From Nitrospira sp. UBA6909 (GTDB taxonomy: Bacteria; Nitrospirota; Nitrospiria; Nitrospirales; Nitrospiraceae): 6,126 nt of DNA. The notes below the pieces were generated by a model. That model made no database searches and was not told the origin of the DNA. It was given only the letters and a program-made list of their open reading frames with translations. Positions 4,478-6,126 of the stretch are shown one piece after another (position 1 is the first letter of the stretch; every line of letters begins with the position of its first letter). Both the position numbers and the translations under genes were made by a program. The DNA lies in the NCBI GenBank assembly GCA_002451055.1, contig DKBD01000180.1:1-6126 (forward strand), written 5' to 3'.

Positions 4478-6126
4478 TGGCTGCCCCTCTTTGGCGTGGT
4501 CGTCGATATGTCATGGTGTTGCTGCTCCTGTGCGGGTTTGGAGTGGTGCTGTTCAGGCTGGTTGCGCTTCAAGTCTTGCAGGCCGACGAACTGACGGTCA
4601 AAGCGGACCGGCAACATCAAAAGACCATAACACTTGAAGGGGCGCGCGGCGCGATTGTTGACCGTCATGGGAAAATGCTGGCGATGAATCTGGAGGTGCC
4701 CTCTGTTTTTGGTGTCCCGACCGCGCTCGACAGCCCGGCGCGAACGGCACGGGCTCTCTCTCCTGTTCTCCATGTGCGGACCGACGAATTAGAGCGTAAA
4801 TTACAGCAAAATCGAGGGTTTGTATGGTTGGCGCGAAAAATAGATCCTGAGCAGGGGAGAAGACTTGAGCGTCTGCCGATGGAAGGGATCGGCGTCGTGA
4901 TGGAGGGGCGGCGGTTCTATCCCAAAGGGCCGCTCCTTTCGCATGTCTTGGGTTTTGCGGGAATGGATGGCGAGGGGTTGGAAGGCATTGAACATCGGTA
5001 TGAATCTTATTTGCGAGGGGAAAGACGGGTAAGCGTCATACAGCGGGATGCGTTGGGCCGCACGGTGTTCCCCAAGGGATTGGCGGACGAACAGAGTCCT
5101 CCACCAGGCCATCAGCTCGTGCTGACAATTGACGAAGTCATTCAATATATCGTCGAAAAGGAATTGGAAGCGGCCGTGGCGCGCGCGCATGCGAAGTCAG
5201 GAATGGCGATCGTGTTGGAGCCGTACAGCGGCGCCCTCCTGGCTTTGGCGGTCAGCCCCCGATTTGATCCCAACTCCGTCTCCGCGCTGGGACCTGATCG
5301 TTGGCGCAACCGTGCGTTGACAGATGTCTACGAGCCCGGTTCCACCATGAAAGCGATTCTTGCAGCCGCCGCAATCGAAGAGCGGGTGATGAAGCCGAAT
5401 ACATTGGTCTATGGAGAGCAGGGCCGCATGTCCGTCGCAAATACCGTGATCCACGATCATGAAAAACTCGGATGGGTCTCGTTTGCGCAGGTCATTCAAA
5501 AGTCCAGCAACATCGGTGCGGCGAAGGCTGGGATGGAGTTGGGCATACAGCGGCTTCACCGTTACCTCCGATCCTTTGGATTTGGGGAGCGCACTGAGAT
5601 CGATCTTCCCGGTGAGTCTGCGGGATTGCTCAAAAATCCCCAAAAATGGGGCAGGCGAACCGTGGCCTCCATTTCAATGGGCCAAGAAGTCGGGGTGACG
5701 CCGATGCAGATGCTGTCCGCCGTAGCAGCCATTGCCAACGGGGGCGTGTTGATGAAGCCGTACGTCGTCTCGGAAATTCGTGATGTCCATGGAAATGTGA
5801 AGATGCAGATCCCCCCGAAAGTAAAACGGCGAGTCATCTCGCCGGAAACGGCGCGCGCGGTGACCACGATTCTTGAAGGAGTCGTGACGGAAGGGACAGG
5901 AGAGAAGGCCGCAATTGACGGATTTCGGGTAGCGGGAAAAACAGGAACGGCTCAAAAGATCAACCCTCGTACCGGCACCTATTCGGCGTCCCAGTTTGTC
6001 AGTTCCTTTGTGGGGTATGTTCCGGCAAACAACCCGAAATTGGCCATGATCGTCATCATCGACGAGCCGCAGGGCGACGTGTGGGGGGGCGCCGTGGCCG
6101 CCCCGGTATTTAATCGTGTTGGGGAG
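4477..6126 (+). CDS. ftsI: Septal peptidoglycan transpeptidase FtsI (PBP3), C-terminus cut by window
   Basis: 550 residues in the window with no stop; the end lies to the right. It is a class B penicillin-binding protein that cross-links septal peptidoglycan with its active site in the periplasm, working with FtsW.

Seen: basic RGRR at 7-10; a single membrane anchor at about 12-33; the N-terminal dimerisation domain with A-R-G-A-I-V-D-R-H-G at 56-65; R-x-Y-P at about 146-149; GLEGIE at 167-172; then the transpeptidase domain. Its three active-site motifs are intact: S-T-M-K at 289-292 (nucleophile Ser289), S-S-N at 343-345 and K-T-G-T at 488-491. In E. coli FtsI the KTG lies near 494, so little may be missing, although some relatives carry extra C-terminal PASTA domains.

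The GTG start overlaps the ftsL stop by one base, implying coupled translation in the rsmH-ftsL-ftsI operon. FtsI is preferred over the related elongation enzyme PBP2 because of the ftsL neighbour. Confidence 0.96.
   Translation, partial: MAAPLWRGRRYVMVLLLLCGFGVVLFRLVALQVLQADELTVKADRQHQKTITLEGARGAIVDRHGKMLAMNLEVPSVFGVPTALDSPARTARALSPVLHVRTDELERKLQQNRGFVWLARKIDPEQGRRLERLPMEGIGVVMEGRRFYPKGPLLSHVLGFAGMDGEGLEGIEHRYESYLRGERRVSVIQRDALGRTVFPKGLADEQSPPPGHQLVLTIDEVIQYIVEKELEAAVARAHAKSGMAIVLEPYSGALLALAVSPRFDPNSVSALGPDRWRNRALTDVYEPGSTMKAILAAAAIEERVMKPNTLVYGEQGRMSVANTVIHDHEKLGWVSFAQVIQKSSNIGAAKAGMELGIQRLHRYLRSFGFGERTEIDLPGESAGLLKNPQKWGRRTVASISMGQEVGVTPMQMLSAVAAIANGGVLMKPYVVSEIRDVHGNVKMQIPPKVKRRVISPETARAVTTILEGVVTEGTGEKAAIDGFRVAGKTGTAQKINPRTGTYSASQFVSSFVGYVPANNPKLAMIVIIDEPQGDVWGGAVAAPVFNRVGE

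Noticed and set aside
4018..4773. A 251-codon open frame on the - strand across rsmH, ftsL and ftsI
   Set aside because: It spans three overlapping conserved genes on the other strand and has an Arg/Ser/Thr-rich low-complexity peptide. It is a shadow.
5197..5643. A 148-codon - strand frame within ftsI
   Set aside because: It lies antisense to the transpeptidase core including the S-T-M-K and S-S-N motifs, and has no domain of its own.

Overview
The window looks like the chromosome of a moderately GC-rich, diderm, non-photosynthetic bacterium. The mix of a YajQ protein, a BNR-type propeller lipoprotein, a lineage-specific secreted protein and a cell-division (dcw) cluster start is reminiscent of Nitrospirota (Nitrospira-like). 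That assignment rests on general impression and gene style, not on a marker gene, and should be held loosely.

Layout. Positions 1-130 hold no identifiable gene, only a GC-rich hairpin and the leader of the first gene. Positions 131-628 (+) encode a YajQ-family nucleotide-binding protein. It is followed on the same strand by a putative lipoprotein built of seven Asp-box/BNR-like repeats (up to 639-1787, N-terminus uncertain). Eight bases beyond its stop lies the end of a convergent gene (1796-2917, -). That gene encodes an unrecognised exported protein with a glycine-rich linker, a probable coiled coil and a C-terminal array of 13-residue repeats nested in a roughly 48-residue unit. Positions 2918-3194 are a divergent intergenic region with the promoters of both flanking genes. 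From 3195 to the right edge runs the start of the dcw cluster: rsmH, ftsL and ftsI, each overlapping the next by one to four bases. ftsI is cut by the window end.

How the genes work together. RsmH methylates 16S rRNA. FtsL and FtsI belong to the divisome: FtsL is a bitopic scaffold that pairs with its partner FtsB and helps activate the FtsW-FtsI septal synthase, and FtsI is the septal transpeptidase. The overlapping stops and starts imply one transcript with coupled translation. It is driven by a good sigma-70-type promoter (TTGACA, 16 bases, TATACT). No functional link between these genes and the left half of the window is visible.

Most interesting points. (1) Three GTGG boxes spaced exactly 10 bases apart lie between the rsmH promoter and its GTG start. 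They match the TGGGN, 5-base spacer pattern known for the MraZ operator, yet no mraZ gene lies in front of rsmH here. (2) The secreted protein has a nested 13/48-residue repeat. (3) The same secreted gene has a promoter-like sequence that predicts a leaderless mRNA. Most of the rest is conserved housekeeping sequence.
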